From: Microbacteriaceae bacterium
GTDB taxonomy: Bacteria; Actinomycetota; Actinomycetes; Actinomycetales; Microbacteriaceae
Assembly (NCBI GenBank): GCA_014377425.1
Contig: JACMPQ010000015.1
Location: 1 to 33,281, forward strand
DNA: 33,281 nt
Reading direction: 5' to 3'
Part shown: piece after piece, positions 14,213 through 22,500 of the stretch
Numbering within the stretch: position 1 is the stretch's first letter
How the letters are laid out: every line of letters begins with the position of its first letter
Translations under genes and position numbers: made by a program
The notes under the pieces: generated by a model
The model's input: the letters and a program-made list of their open reading frames with translations, nothing else
The model's database searches: none
What the model was told of the DNA's origin: nothing

Positions 14213-15091
14213 GTGGCAGAGATGGAGGCGAGGTCTAAGGCATCTGCCGGGGCCTCCGAAACGGCTGCCCAGCAGGGGGCAGAGAACGAGCACGGCCCCG
14301 TGCGCGTGCACGAGGCCGAGTCTCAGCCCGGGCACCAGCAAACACGCGGGGCTGGCCACGAGCCCGCGAGGCGCGCAGATGCCCGCTTCCGTCCGCTGCG
14401 CTCCGGCAACGCGTTTGAAGAGACCGTCGCACGCCTGTTGCAATCGATTCGGCTGGGGTTGGTGGCGCCCGGCGAGGCGCTGCCACCCGAGCGGGATCTC
14501 GCTGCGCTCTTCGCCGTAAGCCGAGATACCGTCCGAGACGCAATCCGTTCCCTCACCGAGGCCGGCTTTATCGTCTCCCGCCGCGGCCGCTATGGCGGCA
14601 CCTTCGTATCGGTCACGCTGCCTCCGCGTGGCGAGGCAAATACGGTGGAGGCCGCTATCGGCCGAGCGTCGGTGACCGCGGAGGAGGTCAATGATGTGCT
14701 GGTGTTGCGCGAAATTTTGGAGGTCGGGGCCGCTCGGACCTGCGCAGGGCGAAGCCTGAGCGCCGTCCACAGGGATCTCCTGTTCACCCGACTGGCCGAG
14801 ACCTCTGCCGCGTCATCGGGCGATTATCGTCGGCTGGATTCCCGGCTGCACCTGACGATTGCCGAAATAACCGGATCGCCGTCGGCGGTACCGCTGATCG
14901 CCAACAACCGCACCCTCGTAAACGACCTGCTCGATCGCATCCCCCTGCTCGAACCCAACATCGTGCATTCGAATCGCCAGCATGAGGCGATCGTCGCTGC
15001 AATTCTTGGCGGTCAGACGGTTCGAGCAGAGGAAGCCATGCGTGAGCACTTGGCCGGAACCGCGGCGCTACTTCGCGGGTTTCTCACTTAA
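14213..15091 (+). CDS. FadR-subfamily GntR transcriptional regulator with a long disordered N-terminus
   Basis: The protein has 292 residues from GTG 14213, with GGGAG six bases upstream and the SDR stop 26 bases before. The winged helix is in LLQSIRLGLVAPGEALPPERDLAALFAVSRDTVRDAIRSLTEAGFIVSRRGRYGGTFV (about 79-137). The C-terminal part is an all-helical FCD ligand domain; LVLREILEVGAARTCAG, LDSRLHLTIAEITGS and SNRQHEAIVAAILGG are typical and carry the metal- or ligand-binding Asp/His positions. The first ~65 residues are Ala/Glu/Gln/His-rich and look unstructured, whereas FadR proteins usually begin within 10-20 residues of the DNA-binding domain. It is the last gene of the + strand cluster and probably senses a pathway intermediate. 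Confidence 0.85.
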   Translation: MAEMEARSKASAGASETAAQQGAENEHGPVRVHEAESQPGHQQTRGAGHEPARRADARFRPLRSGNAFEETVARLLQSIRLGLVAPGEALPPERDLAALFAVSRDTVRDAIRSLTEAGFIVSRRGRYGGTFVSVTLPPRGEANTVEAAIGRASVTAEEVNDVLVLREILEVGAARTCAGRSLSAVHRDLLFTRLAETSAASSGDYRRLDSRLHLTIAEITGSPSAVPLIANNRTLVNDLLDRIPLLEPNIVHSNRQHEAIVAAILGGQTVRAEEAMREHLAGTAALLRGFLT

Positions 15092-15116
15092 AAATTGAGT
15101 TAGCTGAGGCCGGAGG

Positions 15117-15146
15117 AAGCCCCAGAAAGCCCCAGGGAGCCCCAGG
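15117..15146. repeat. Three 10-bp tandem repeats
   Basis: AGCCCCAG occurs at 15118, 15128 and 15138 with an exact 10-bp period, between the regulator stop and the hairpin at 15154. One helical turn per unit could mean a protein-binding array or simple slippage. Confidence 0.7.
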
Positions 15147-15153
15147 AAAAACA

Positions 15154-15180
15154 CCCGGGAGCGCAGCGCGCGCCCCCGGG
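15154..15180 (-). terminator. Intrinsic terminator of the permease-alcohol dehydrogenase operon
   Basis: On the minus strand CCCGGGGGCGC pairs with GCGCTCCCGGG (11 bp, one G-T wobble) around a five-base loop, followed by TGTTTTTCC. A GC-rich stem and a T run 15 bases after the permease stop make a normal factor-independent terminator. Confidence 0.8.
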
Positions 15181-15195
15181 AGATCGGACTGCGGG

Positions 15196-16620
15196 TCAGG
15201 CGTCGTCGGCGAACGAACCGGCCTGGGCCGCAACCTGCGGCCGGCGGGAGCGGAGCACCGCGAAGCCGACGAGACCCACCACCATGGTCGCAAGGAACCA
15301 GTAGGGCAGGGTGTTCAGCGGGTAGGCCGGAACGGGGAACACGTTCGTGTAGAAGACATAAGCGAGGGCAACCGTGCCGACGATTCCGAGCGTTGTCGCG
15401 AGTGCGATCTGCCGCACGCCGAGGTGTCGCAGGAACAGCGGTGCGCCAATGCAGACTGCGGCGTAACTCACCATGTATCCGAACACTCCGACGGTGTCGA
15501 TGTAGCCGGTCGCGGCGAGCGGGGCGGTTCCCAGGGCGATCACTACGACCGCCGGAACGGCAACGATGCCCACCATCAACCAGATGGCTTTTGCGGGGGT
15601 GCGGTGCACCGGGTGCGCGTGGCCGAGCCACACCGGAAGCAGGCCCTCGTTGCTCATCCCGAACAAAATTCGCGCGCCCACCGTGATGCAGGCGACCACC
15701 ACGGCGAAGAACGACGCGCTGAAGCCGATGTCGAGCACGGGCTGCAGGAAAGACAGCCCCCACTGCTTGGTGAGGTCGTCCATCGGAGAACCGCTGGCCG
15801 CAAGGGCTGCAGCACCGCCCTTGAACTGCGCGACCTGGGCGTACGTCGCAAAGATGTACAGGATTCCGGCGAGGATTGCGCTTCGCGTTACCGCGCGGGG
15901 GATCGCCCGGAACGGGTCATTTGATTCCTGCCCGAGGGATGCGGCGCTTTCGAATCCGACGAACCCGAGGATCGCTAGGACAATCGCGAACGCGATTCCA
16001 CTGAAGGTGGCACCGGTCAGGGAGAGCTGGGCGCCATCGATGAATTTTCCACTCTTGACGAAGATGATCACGAGCGTGATCACAATCACGGTGATAGAGA
16101 GCAGTTCCAGCACCGCCGAGACCCGCGCCGAGATGCGCACGCTGGTGATCATGAGGTACAGCGCCAAAGCCAGCATCACGAGATCGATCACAATTTGACC
16201 CAGGATGCCGTCAAAGAGGGTCACACCAAACTGGTCGAGTGTCTGGGCAACGAAGAACCCCACTCCGCAGAGCGAACCGGCGGCGATGGCGATCACTCCG
16301 ATCAGGAGCGCCCAGCCGGTGATGAACGATCCGGTCGGACCGAGGGCGGGCCGAACGAGAGAGTAGAGGGATCCGACACCGGCTCGGCGACGCGCAAACA
16401 CCACCACCGAATAGGCCACCACCAGGGCAATTCCCGTGCCGATGAGAAAGGAAAACCAGGCTCCGTTGCCGGCTGAGGCGGCCATTTGTGCCGGGGCGAA
16501 CGCAATCACGGCGCTCGGGGCGACGTTCGCGACGCTCTGCGCGGTCACTTCGATCGGGGTAAGGCTGCGTCGAGCGAGTCCTCCGCTGTGATCGACGGCG
16601 TCAAGGGTGTCAGTGGTCAT
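15196..16620 (-). CDS. Second APC-family amino acid/amine permease
   Basis: The protein has 474 residues and about twelve hydrophobic segments. The start of the first helix reads SLTPIEVTAQSVANVAPSAVIAFAPAQMAASAG, and GFVGFESAASLGQESNDPFRAIPRAV follows in the middle. These are typical of APC-superfamily members that move amino acids or amines by proton symport. It differs clearly from the permease at 7926. The ATG at 16620 lies one base after the alcohol dehydrogenase stop (16622-16624), with GGAG inside the end of that gene, so the two are translated in tandem. It may import a second substrate of the pathway, or the same one at a different affinity. Substrate not readable. Confidence 0.85.
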   Translation of the reverse strand: MTTDTLDAVDHSGGLARRSLTPIEVTAQSVANVAPSAVIAFAPAQMAASAGNGAWFSFLIGTGIALVVAYSVVVFARRRAGVGSLYSLVRPALGPTGSFITGWALLIGVIAIAAGSLCGVGFFVAQTLDQFGVTLFDGILGQIVIDLVMLALALYLMITSVRISARVSAVLELLSITVIVITLVIIFVKSGKFIDGAQLSLTGATFSGIAFAIVLAILGFVGFESAASLGQESNDPFRAIPRAVTRSAILAGILYIFATYAQVAQFKGGAAALAASGSPMDDLTKQWGLSFLQPVLDIGFSASFFAVVVACITVGARILFGMSNEGLLPVWLGHAHPVHRTPAKAIWLMVGIVAVPAVVVIALGTAPLAATGYIDTVGVFGYMVSYAAVCIGAPLFLRHLGVRQIALATTLGIVGTVALAYVFYTNVFPVPAYPLNTLPYWFLATMVVGLVGFAVLRSRRPQVAAQAGSFADDA

Positions 16621-16621
16621 G

Positions 16622-17746
16622 TCAGCTCCGGTTCGACGTGCGGTCAGGATCGTTGATTAGCAATTGCCGCAGGGCATGGCCACCGGCAAGGTCTTTGAGC
16701 GACTGGGGCGCTTCGGAGAGGGGGCGGCGAGCCGACACGAGCGACTCGAGGTCGATGTCACCCGCCATGAAGAGGTCGACCAGCCACGGGATGTCTCTCT
16801 GCGGCACAACCGAGCCGTAATTGGAGCCGAGGATTCGTTGATCTGCCTCGGCAAGAGCCAGCGGATCGAAGCGGGCGAATTGTCCGGTGGGCGGGAGCCC
16901 AACAATCACCGCGGCGCCGCCGAGCCCGAGTGCGGCGATCGCCTGTTCGGTGGTCGCGATTTTGCCGATGGCGTCGAACACATAATCGAGACCCTCCGGT
17001 ACCGCGGCTTTGAGTGCGGTGACCGCATCGACAGCGCTGCTATCGATGACGTCGGTTGCTCCGAGGCGGAGGGCGAGTTCGAGTTTTTCTGGAACGATAT
17101 CCACCGCAATAATTCGAGACGCTCCCGCCAGTCGGGCGCCTTGAATGCAGGAGAGCCCCACCCCGCCGCATCCGATGACTGCCACGGTCGCCCCTGCCTG
17201 GACCGCTGCGGTGTTCATAACCGCGCCGACGCCGGTGATCACCGCGCAACCGACCAGCGCCAAAAGGTCGAGCGGGGCATCCTTTCTCACCCTGATGGCA
17301 CCGGATGCCGGCACGACCACTTTCTCGGCGTAGGAGGAAACCCCGAGGTAGTGCTTGAGTTCCCGGCCCTTCAGCGACAGTCGGCTTGTTCCGTCGTGGA
17401 GCACGCCCAGCGGGCCCACCACGTTCGCGACCAACAGGCACTGCGCGGGGCGCCCGGCGAGGCAATAGCGGCAGGCACCGCAACTCGGTACCCAGGAGAG
17501 CACGACGTGATCGCCGATCTGTAGCTCGGTGACGCCCGCTCCGAGCGCCGAGACAACTCCCGATCCTTCGTGACCCAGAACGACCGGGGCAGCGACATCC
17601 CAATCTCCAGAAACCACGTGCAGGTCGGAGTGACACACTCCCGCCGCGGTAATCGTCACCTCGACCTCGTCCGACTTCGGGGCCGCGAGGTCGACCTCCT
17701 CCAGCCGGGGTTCGCGCCCGGGGGTTTCGAACACCACCGCCTTCAT
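16622..17746 (-). CDS. Zinc-dependent alcohol dehydrogenase (medium-chain family)
   Basis: The protein has 374 residues. Catalytic zinc ligands are C38 (GVCHSD), H59-E60 (GHEGSG) and C167. The structural zinc lobe has C89, C92, C95 and C103 in SCGACRYCLAGRPAQC. The Rossmann motif is GCGGVG (192-197), and DIVPEKLELALRLGATDVID with an acidic residue at strand end points to NAD. The length and the lobe resemble class III-like alcohol dehydrogenases of actinobacteria. It is the first gene of a two-gene minus-strand operon and is divergent from the XRE-cupin regulator. In this neighbourhood a plausible substrate is the alcohol of a gamma-glutamylated amino alcohol, or a free amino alcohol. Confidence 0.9.
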   Translation of the reverse strand: MKAVVFETPGREPRLEEVDLAAPKSDEVEVTITAAGVCHSDLHVVSGDWDVAAPVVLGHEGSGVVSALGAGVTELQIGDHVVLSWVPSCGACRYCLAGRPAQCLLVANVVGPLGVLHDGTSRLSLKGRELKHYLGVSSYAEKVVVPASGAIRVRKDAPLDLLALVGCAVITGVGAVMNTAAVQAGATVAVIGCGGVGLSCIQGARLAGASRIIAVDIVPEKLELALRLGATDVIDSSAVDAVTALKAAVPEGLDYVFDAIGKIATTEQAIAALGLGGAAVIVGLPPTGQFARFDPLALAEADQRILGSNYGSVVPQRDIPWLVDLFMAGDIDLESLVSARRPLSEAPQSLKDLAGGHALRQLLINDPDRTSNRS

Positions 17747-17895
17747 TTGCTGACCCGCGCGCGAAACGGTCGGCTCGAGCGCACGACGTGCGGCACCAGA
17801 ACGGTGACCGTTGTTGCGCGAGCTAGGGTAAAAGTGCGCAAAGGCGGGGCGTCAGTCATGATCGGTCGCGTCTCGTTCGGATTTATGGATGTTTA

Positions 17896-17915
17896 GCAGC
17901 ATAAAACTTTGCTGC
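17896..17915. promoter_or_regulatory. Inverted repeat in the divergent alcohol dehydrogenase / XRE-cupin promoter region
   Basis: GCAGCA (17896-17901) and TGCTGC (17910-17915) are perfect inverted arms around TAAAACTT. The left 15 nt recur upstream of the ligase gene (9682-9696). The site lies 62 bases before the regulator's ATG and 150 bases before that of the alcohol dehydrogenase. It is a good candidate for autoregulation by the XRE-cupin protein. Confidence 0.5.
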
Positions 17916-17976
17916 ATTTATCCCATGCAAAACCTCGGGTGTCAATCCGCAAAAGGGTGTGGAGGAAAGGTCGCGT

Positions 17977-18594
17977 ATGTCGGAGCAGCAGAGCGGGAAT
18001 TCTGATGGCGCATCCGGAATGAATCAGGCCGGTCCGAGGCTTCGCGCAATTCGACGCGACCGAGGGCTGACGCTCGCTCTCGTTGCGGAACGAGCCGAGG
18101 TGACCAAGGGCTTTCTTAGCCTTCTGGAGCGCGGCAAATCCCGAGTTTCGGTGCCGACGCTCCTACGGATTTGCTGGGCGATGGGCGTGAGTATCGGCAC
18201 GGTTTTTGACTATCCGGAGGAGCCTGTTTTGCATGGTGGAACGCCCATTCAAATGGGGGGCGTTGGCATCAACGAATATTTATTGACGCCAAAGGATGAA
18301 CCGCTGGTTCAGGTGATGCGCACGGTCCTTCAGCCCGGCGGTGGCTCTGATGGTGCCTACAGCCTCGATGCGACGACGATTTTTGTGACGGTACTGCGTG
18401 GCACCCTGCGTCTCGTTGTTAATGCCCAGGAGTTTTCGCTCACCGCGGGAGACTCCACGACCTTCGCCGCGCTCCACGAACACGAATGGAGTAATCCCAC
18501 CGAGCATGAGACGGAGGTGCTGTGGGTGATCGCGCCACCGTTGGCTCACGATCTCACAGTGCCGAATGGGCGTCTTGCGTCGGATCGGGCATAG
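17977..18594 (+). CDS. XRE-cupin transcriptional regulator (PuuR-like)
   Basis: The protein has 205 residues from ATG 17977, with GGAGGAAAG upstream; a GTG at 17959 would place the ribosome site inside the gene. The helix-turn-helix is in LRAIRRDRGLTLALVAERAEVTKGFLSLLERGKSRVSVPTLLRICWAMGVSIG (about 22-75). A cupin domain follows (TIFVTVLRGTLRLVVNAQEFSLTAGDSTTFAALHEHEWSNPTEHETEVLWVIAPP). This architecture is that of PuuR, which controls putrescine use in Escherichia coli. The histidines of HEHEW could help bind a ligand or metal. It is divergent from the alcohol dehydrogenase-permease operon and close to the gamma-glutamylation genes, so control of this locus is likely. Confidence 0.87.
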   Translation: MSEQQSGNSDGASGMNQAGPRLRAIRRDRGLTLALVAERAEVTKGFLSLLERGKSRVSVPTLLRICWAMGVSIGTVFDYPEEPVLHGGTPIQMGGVGINEYLLTPKDEPLVQVMRTVLQPGGGSDGAYSLDATTIFVTVLRGTLRLVVNAQEFSLTAGDSTTFAALHEHEWSNPTEHETEVLWVIAPPLAHDLTVPNGRLASDRA

Positions 18595-18644
18595 GACGCG
18601 CATCTAAGGTCTTCGGCCAGGAGACACTCCCTATCCGCCGGTGC

Positions 18645-18833
18645 CTAGTTTCGGCCGTCGCGCTCCCGCGCCTCGTCGACGACGGTGCCGATGGCGATGG
18701 CGAGGGAGATGGCCCAACTCAGCCAGAGCAACGCGAGTCGCCAGTCTCGGGGTCCGCGACGGGTGGTTTGAAGCGTGCTCCAGCCCCCAAAAATGGCACT
18801 GATAACGCTGCTGCTGAACAGAAATCTGCGCAC
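18645..18833 (-). CDS. Small one-helix membrane protein
   Basis: The protein has 62 residues from GTG 18833 (VRRFLFSSS), chosen because GGAG lies five bases upstream; a longer frame from GTG 18884 has no ribosome site. It shows a weak hydrophobic stretch (FLFSSSVISAIFGGW), a polar loop (STLQTTRRGPRDWR), a strong helix (LALLWLSWAISLAIAIGTVV) and a charged end (DEARERDGRN). The GPRDWRLALLWLSW pattern resembles short uncharacterised actinobacterial proteins, but I do not know a function. It ends 51 bases from the XRE-cupin stop on the opposite strand and is divergent from tetR. Confidence 0.55.
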   Translation of the reverse strand: MRRFLFSSSVISAIFGGWSTLQTTRRGPRDWRLALLWLSWAISLAIAIGTVVDEARERDGRN

Positions 18834-18927
18834 GATTGCTCCAATGACCTCGTAGGGTCCAACGGTACCCCGGCACTTCTTCACATCACGACTGTGAATT
18901 CCCCTGCCAAGAGCGCCACTGTCAGGT

Positions 18928-18945
18928 ACTGACCGATCGGTCAGT
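18928..18945. promoter_or_regulatory. Perfect 18-bp palindrome, TetR operator
   Basis: ACTGACCGATCGGTCAGT is its own reverse complement, with no spacer, and lies 12 bases before the tetR ATG. TetR-family repressors bind such sites, and 'TGACCG-x-CGGTCA'-like sites are well known for the family. Its position would block transcription of tetR and the MMPL-YhgE genes behind it. Confidence 0.85.
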
Positions 18946-18957
18946 TATGCTGAGGTA

Positions 18958-19524
18958 ATGTCCAGTGCCGCCGAAGTTCGCACCATCGCACTCGCCGAGT
19001 TTGCCGCATCCGGGTATGCCGCAACCTCTGTGCAGCGCATCGCCATATTGGCGGGGTTGTCGAAGTCGGCGGTGCTGTACCACTACTCCTCCAAGGAAAT
19101 TCTGCTGCAATCTGCCGTTCAGCCGGCGCTAGACACCATGGAAGCCATGGTGTCGACGCTGGAAAGCTGTGCTTTCGACGATGCAGCGCGCGAAGCCTTC
19201 ATCGTGAATTTTGTCGACTTTTTGCTCGCCCATCGCCTCGAGGTGTACCTCTTCATAAATCAAGGTCCCACCCTCATAGACGTGGCGGTGGCACACCGCG
19301 CCAATGCCGTGGTCTTGCGGCTGGCGAACTTTTTTGATCGCTCCACCTCAACCGTCCAGGATCGGATGCGCTTCAGCATCGCATTGGGCGGTGCGGCCTA
19401 CATGCTGTGCTCCGAGCGTTATCTGAAGCGTCAACAAACTCCCGACGCTGTGACCCGCCTCGCTCTGGTCACAATCATGAGCGAACTGCTGGCGCCGGTG
19501 GGAACACGGCCAGCCCGATCCTGA
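18958..19524 (+). CDS. TetR-family transcriptional repressor
   Basis: The protein has 188 residues. The N-terminal helix-turn-helix reads IALAEFAASGYAATSVQRIAILAGLSKSAVLYHYSSKEILLQSAV, the standard TetR pattern with the 'YHYxSKExLL' end. The remaining helical domain should bind a hydrophobic ligand and form dimers. GAGG precedes the ATG by four bases. The 18-bp palindrome upstream is the likely operator, and the MMPL gene starts 55 bases after the stop, so the repressor probably controls this export module in response to a lipid-like or toxic compound. Confidence 0.9.
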   Translation: MSSAAEVRTIALAEFAASGYAATSVQRIAILAGLSKSAVLYHYSSKEILLQSAVQPALDTMEAMVSTLESCAFDDAAREAFIVNFVDFLLAHRLEVYLFINQGPTLIDVAVAHRANAVVLRLANFFDRSTSTVQDRMRFSIALGGAAYMLCSERYLKRQQTPDAVTRLALVTIMSELLAPVGTRPARS

Positions 19525-19579
19525 TCTCTCCTAACGCTCCCCCGCGTTCTCTTTGGCACCCGAACACGCAAGGAATTTG

Positions 19580-22500
19580 ATGGCGACCCTCCTCTACCGT
19601 CTTGGCCGATTCTCCTACCGCCGCGCCTACACGGTAATTGGCGTCTGGCTGCTGCTCTTTGTCGGAATTCTCGGCGGGGGAATTGCCCTCGGTGGTAAAA
19701 CGCAGGAGTCGTTCGATATTCCCGGCACAGAATCGCAGGATGCCCTCGACCGTCTCGCCGCGGTGTTTCCGCAGGTCGCCGGGGCCAGCGCCCAAGCCAT
19801 CATGGTGGCGCCGAAGGGCTCGCTGGTTACCGACCCCGCCTACGTGGCGATCATCGCCGACGAAGTTGCGGCGCTAAAGAAGATCGACGGCATCGACTCG
19901 GTGACCGGCCCCTTCGACAAGTACGCCGGAAATGCGGTGAGCGCCGACAAGACCGCGGCGCGCGTGCAAATTCAGTTCACCACCACCTCAAACAAGGTCG
20001 CGCCTGCCACCGTTACCGCACTCAAAGCCACCGGAACGGCTCCGCGGGACGCCAATATGGTGGTGGAATTCGGCGGTCAGGTCTTTCAAAACAACACCTT
20101 CGGGATCACCGTCACCGAGGTCTTCGGGGTGATCTTCGCCGGGGTCGTCCTGCTAATCACCTTCGGTTCTTTGCTTGCGGCCGGGATGCCGCTCGTCAGC
20201 GCCCTCGTCGGGGTGGGAATCGTCATCGGATCGATTACCGCCATTTCGGCGTTCACCTCGGTCTCGTCATCCGCTCCCCTTCTGGCGCTCATGATCGGCC
20301 TGGCCGTTGGCATCGATTACTCGCTATTTATTTTGTCGCGGCATCGCAACCAGCTGGCGCGGGGGGATGATCCGGAGGAGTCTGCCGCCACCGCCGTCGG
20401 TACCGCGGGCACGGCCGTAGTGTTCGCCGGAATCACGGTCATTATTGCCCTGCTCGGCCTGCTCGTGGTGGGCATCCCCTTCCTCAGCGTGATGGGCGTG
20501 GGGGCCGCGGTGGCAGTGTTGGTGGCGATCGGGGTCGCGACCACGCTCCTGCCCGCCATCCTCGGATTGGTGAAGGGCCGGCTTGCACCGATGCCGGGCT
20601 CCCGCGCCGCACGCCGCGCCGCCGCCCACGACGATCCGCGCGCAAAGCCCACGCTCGGGCTGCGCTGGGTGAGTCTCGTGATGAAGGCACCGGTGATCGC
20701 CACCCTGGGTGTTATGGCAATTCTTAGTGGGCTCGCCATCCCGGCACTGAGCCTCGATCTCAACCTGCCTGACGGTGGCTCTCAGCCCGCCCAGAGCACT
20801 CAGCGCAAGGCCTATGACCTCGTGAGCACCACTTTCGGTGCCGGGGTAAACGGCCCGCTCGTGGTGGCTATCGACATCACCCAAACCACCGCCATTGTCG
20901 ACGATTTAAAGAAAATCGGCGATCGCTTGGCGACTCTGCCGGATGTGAAGTCGGTAAGTCAGGGAGCACCGGATGCCGGTCTCGACACCGCCATCATCCA
21001 GGTAACCCCCAACAGCGCCCCCGATTCTCCGAAGACCAAGGCGCTCGTGCAGGCCATTCGTGACCTCGCACCCGAAATCAAAAAGCAATACGGCACCGCC
21101 CTTTCGGTGACTGGGGCAACCGCCATCGGCATCGACATTTCCAATCGGCTGTCGAGTGCGCTGGTGCCGTTCGGTCTGATCGTGGTGGGGTTGTCGATCA
21201 TCCTGCTAATGATGGTGTTTCGTTCGGTACTCGTGCCGATCAAGGCTGCCGTGGGATTTTTGCTCTCGGTGGTGGCCTCCTTCGGTGTGGTTGTCGGTAT
21301 CTTCCAGTGGGGCTGGTTTAACGAACTCCTCAACGTAGAGAAGACCGGCCCGATTCTGAGCTTCATGCCCATTTTGCTGATGGCCGTGCTGTTTGGCCTC
21401 GCAATGGACTACGAGGTCTTTCTGGTGTCGGGTATGCGCGAGGAGTTTGTGAAAACCGGAAACGCTCGAACCGCCGTGCGGGCCGGGTTCGGAAACGGTG
21501 CCCGGGTGGTTACGGCAGCTGCGCTGATCATGTTCTTCGTCTTCTTCGCCTTCGTACCGGAGGGTTCCGGCACGATTAAACCGATCGCCCTCGGGCTCGC
21601 GGTGGGCATTGCCTTCGACGCCTTCCTGGTGCGGATGACGCTGGTTCCCGCCGTGATGACGCTACTGGGCCGCTCGGCCTGGTGGCTCCCGAAATGGCTG
21701 GCTCGGGTGCTGCCCGACCTCGACATTGAGGGTGAGAAGTTGCGCGAGCATCGCCTCGAATCGGTGTGGGCCGAGGGTGAGACTGGGCGCGCGGAACCCG
21801 CCGTGCTCAGTGCTCAGGAGCTCGTAGTCGGCACCGACGCCCGTACGGTTGGTCCGCTTTCGCTGCGTGTGTCCGCGGGCACGGTGGTGCTGGCTAGCGG
21901 TGACCTTCACGACCGCCGCGTGCTTGCAGCGACCCTCGCCGGCTACCTTGAACCGCTCAGCGGCTGGGCGCAGGTGGCGGGGCATCCGGTGCCCTCCGAA
22001 ATGGCGGCCGTGCGACACCTCGTGGCGGTGGCAGATGTTGCTCGGGATGACCGCGGCGAAACCCGCGGCACCTTGGGGGTTCTGCTCACCGAACGTGCCG
22101 CGCTCACCCAGCCCTGGTATCGGGCGCTGCGGGTGAAACGACAGGTCGACCGCTTACTTGAACAGGCCAATCAGGCGCTTGACGAGGATGTTGCTGTTTC
22201 TGTTTCGACGCGCAGCCAGCCCGAGGTGGAACGCTCGGGAACGGCCACGGGAACAGCCTCGGGAACGGGCTCGCGCAGTCAGCTCAGCCGCGACTCCGTG
22301 CTTGTGTCCCTGCCGCACCTCGAACGCGCAGTGGTCCTCGCACTGGTTGCGCTCGCCGAAGCGACCCCGGTGGTGATGCTCGATCGGGTAGACAGTTTCC
22401 TGGTGCGGGGGGATGAGCGGCGTTTTCTGGCCGCGATTGTGGCCCTCACTCCGCCGCAGACGGTGCTCATCGTTGGGCTGGCGGCGGCCGATTCGGCGCG

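Noticed and set aside
15117-15146. Possible CRISPR-like repeats
   Set aside because: Units are 10 bp with no spacers; no array of repeats with unique spacers exists anywhere in the window.
18834-18884. 17-residue longer version of the small membrane protein
   Set aside because: The GTG at 18884 lacks a ribosome site, while GTG 18833 has GGAG at proper distance.
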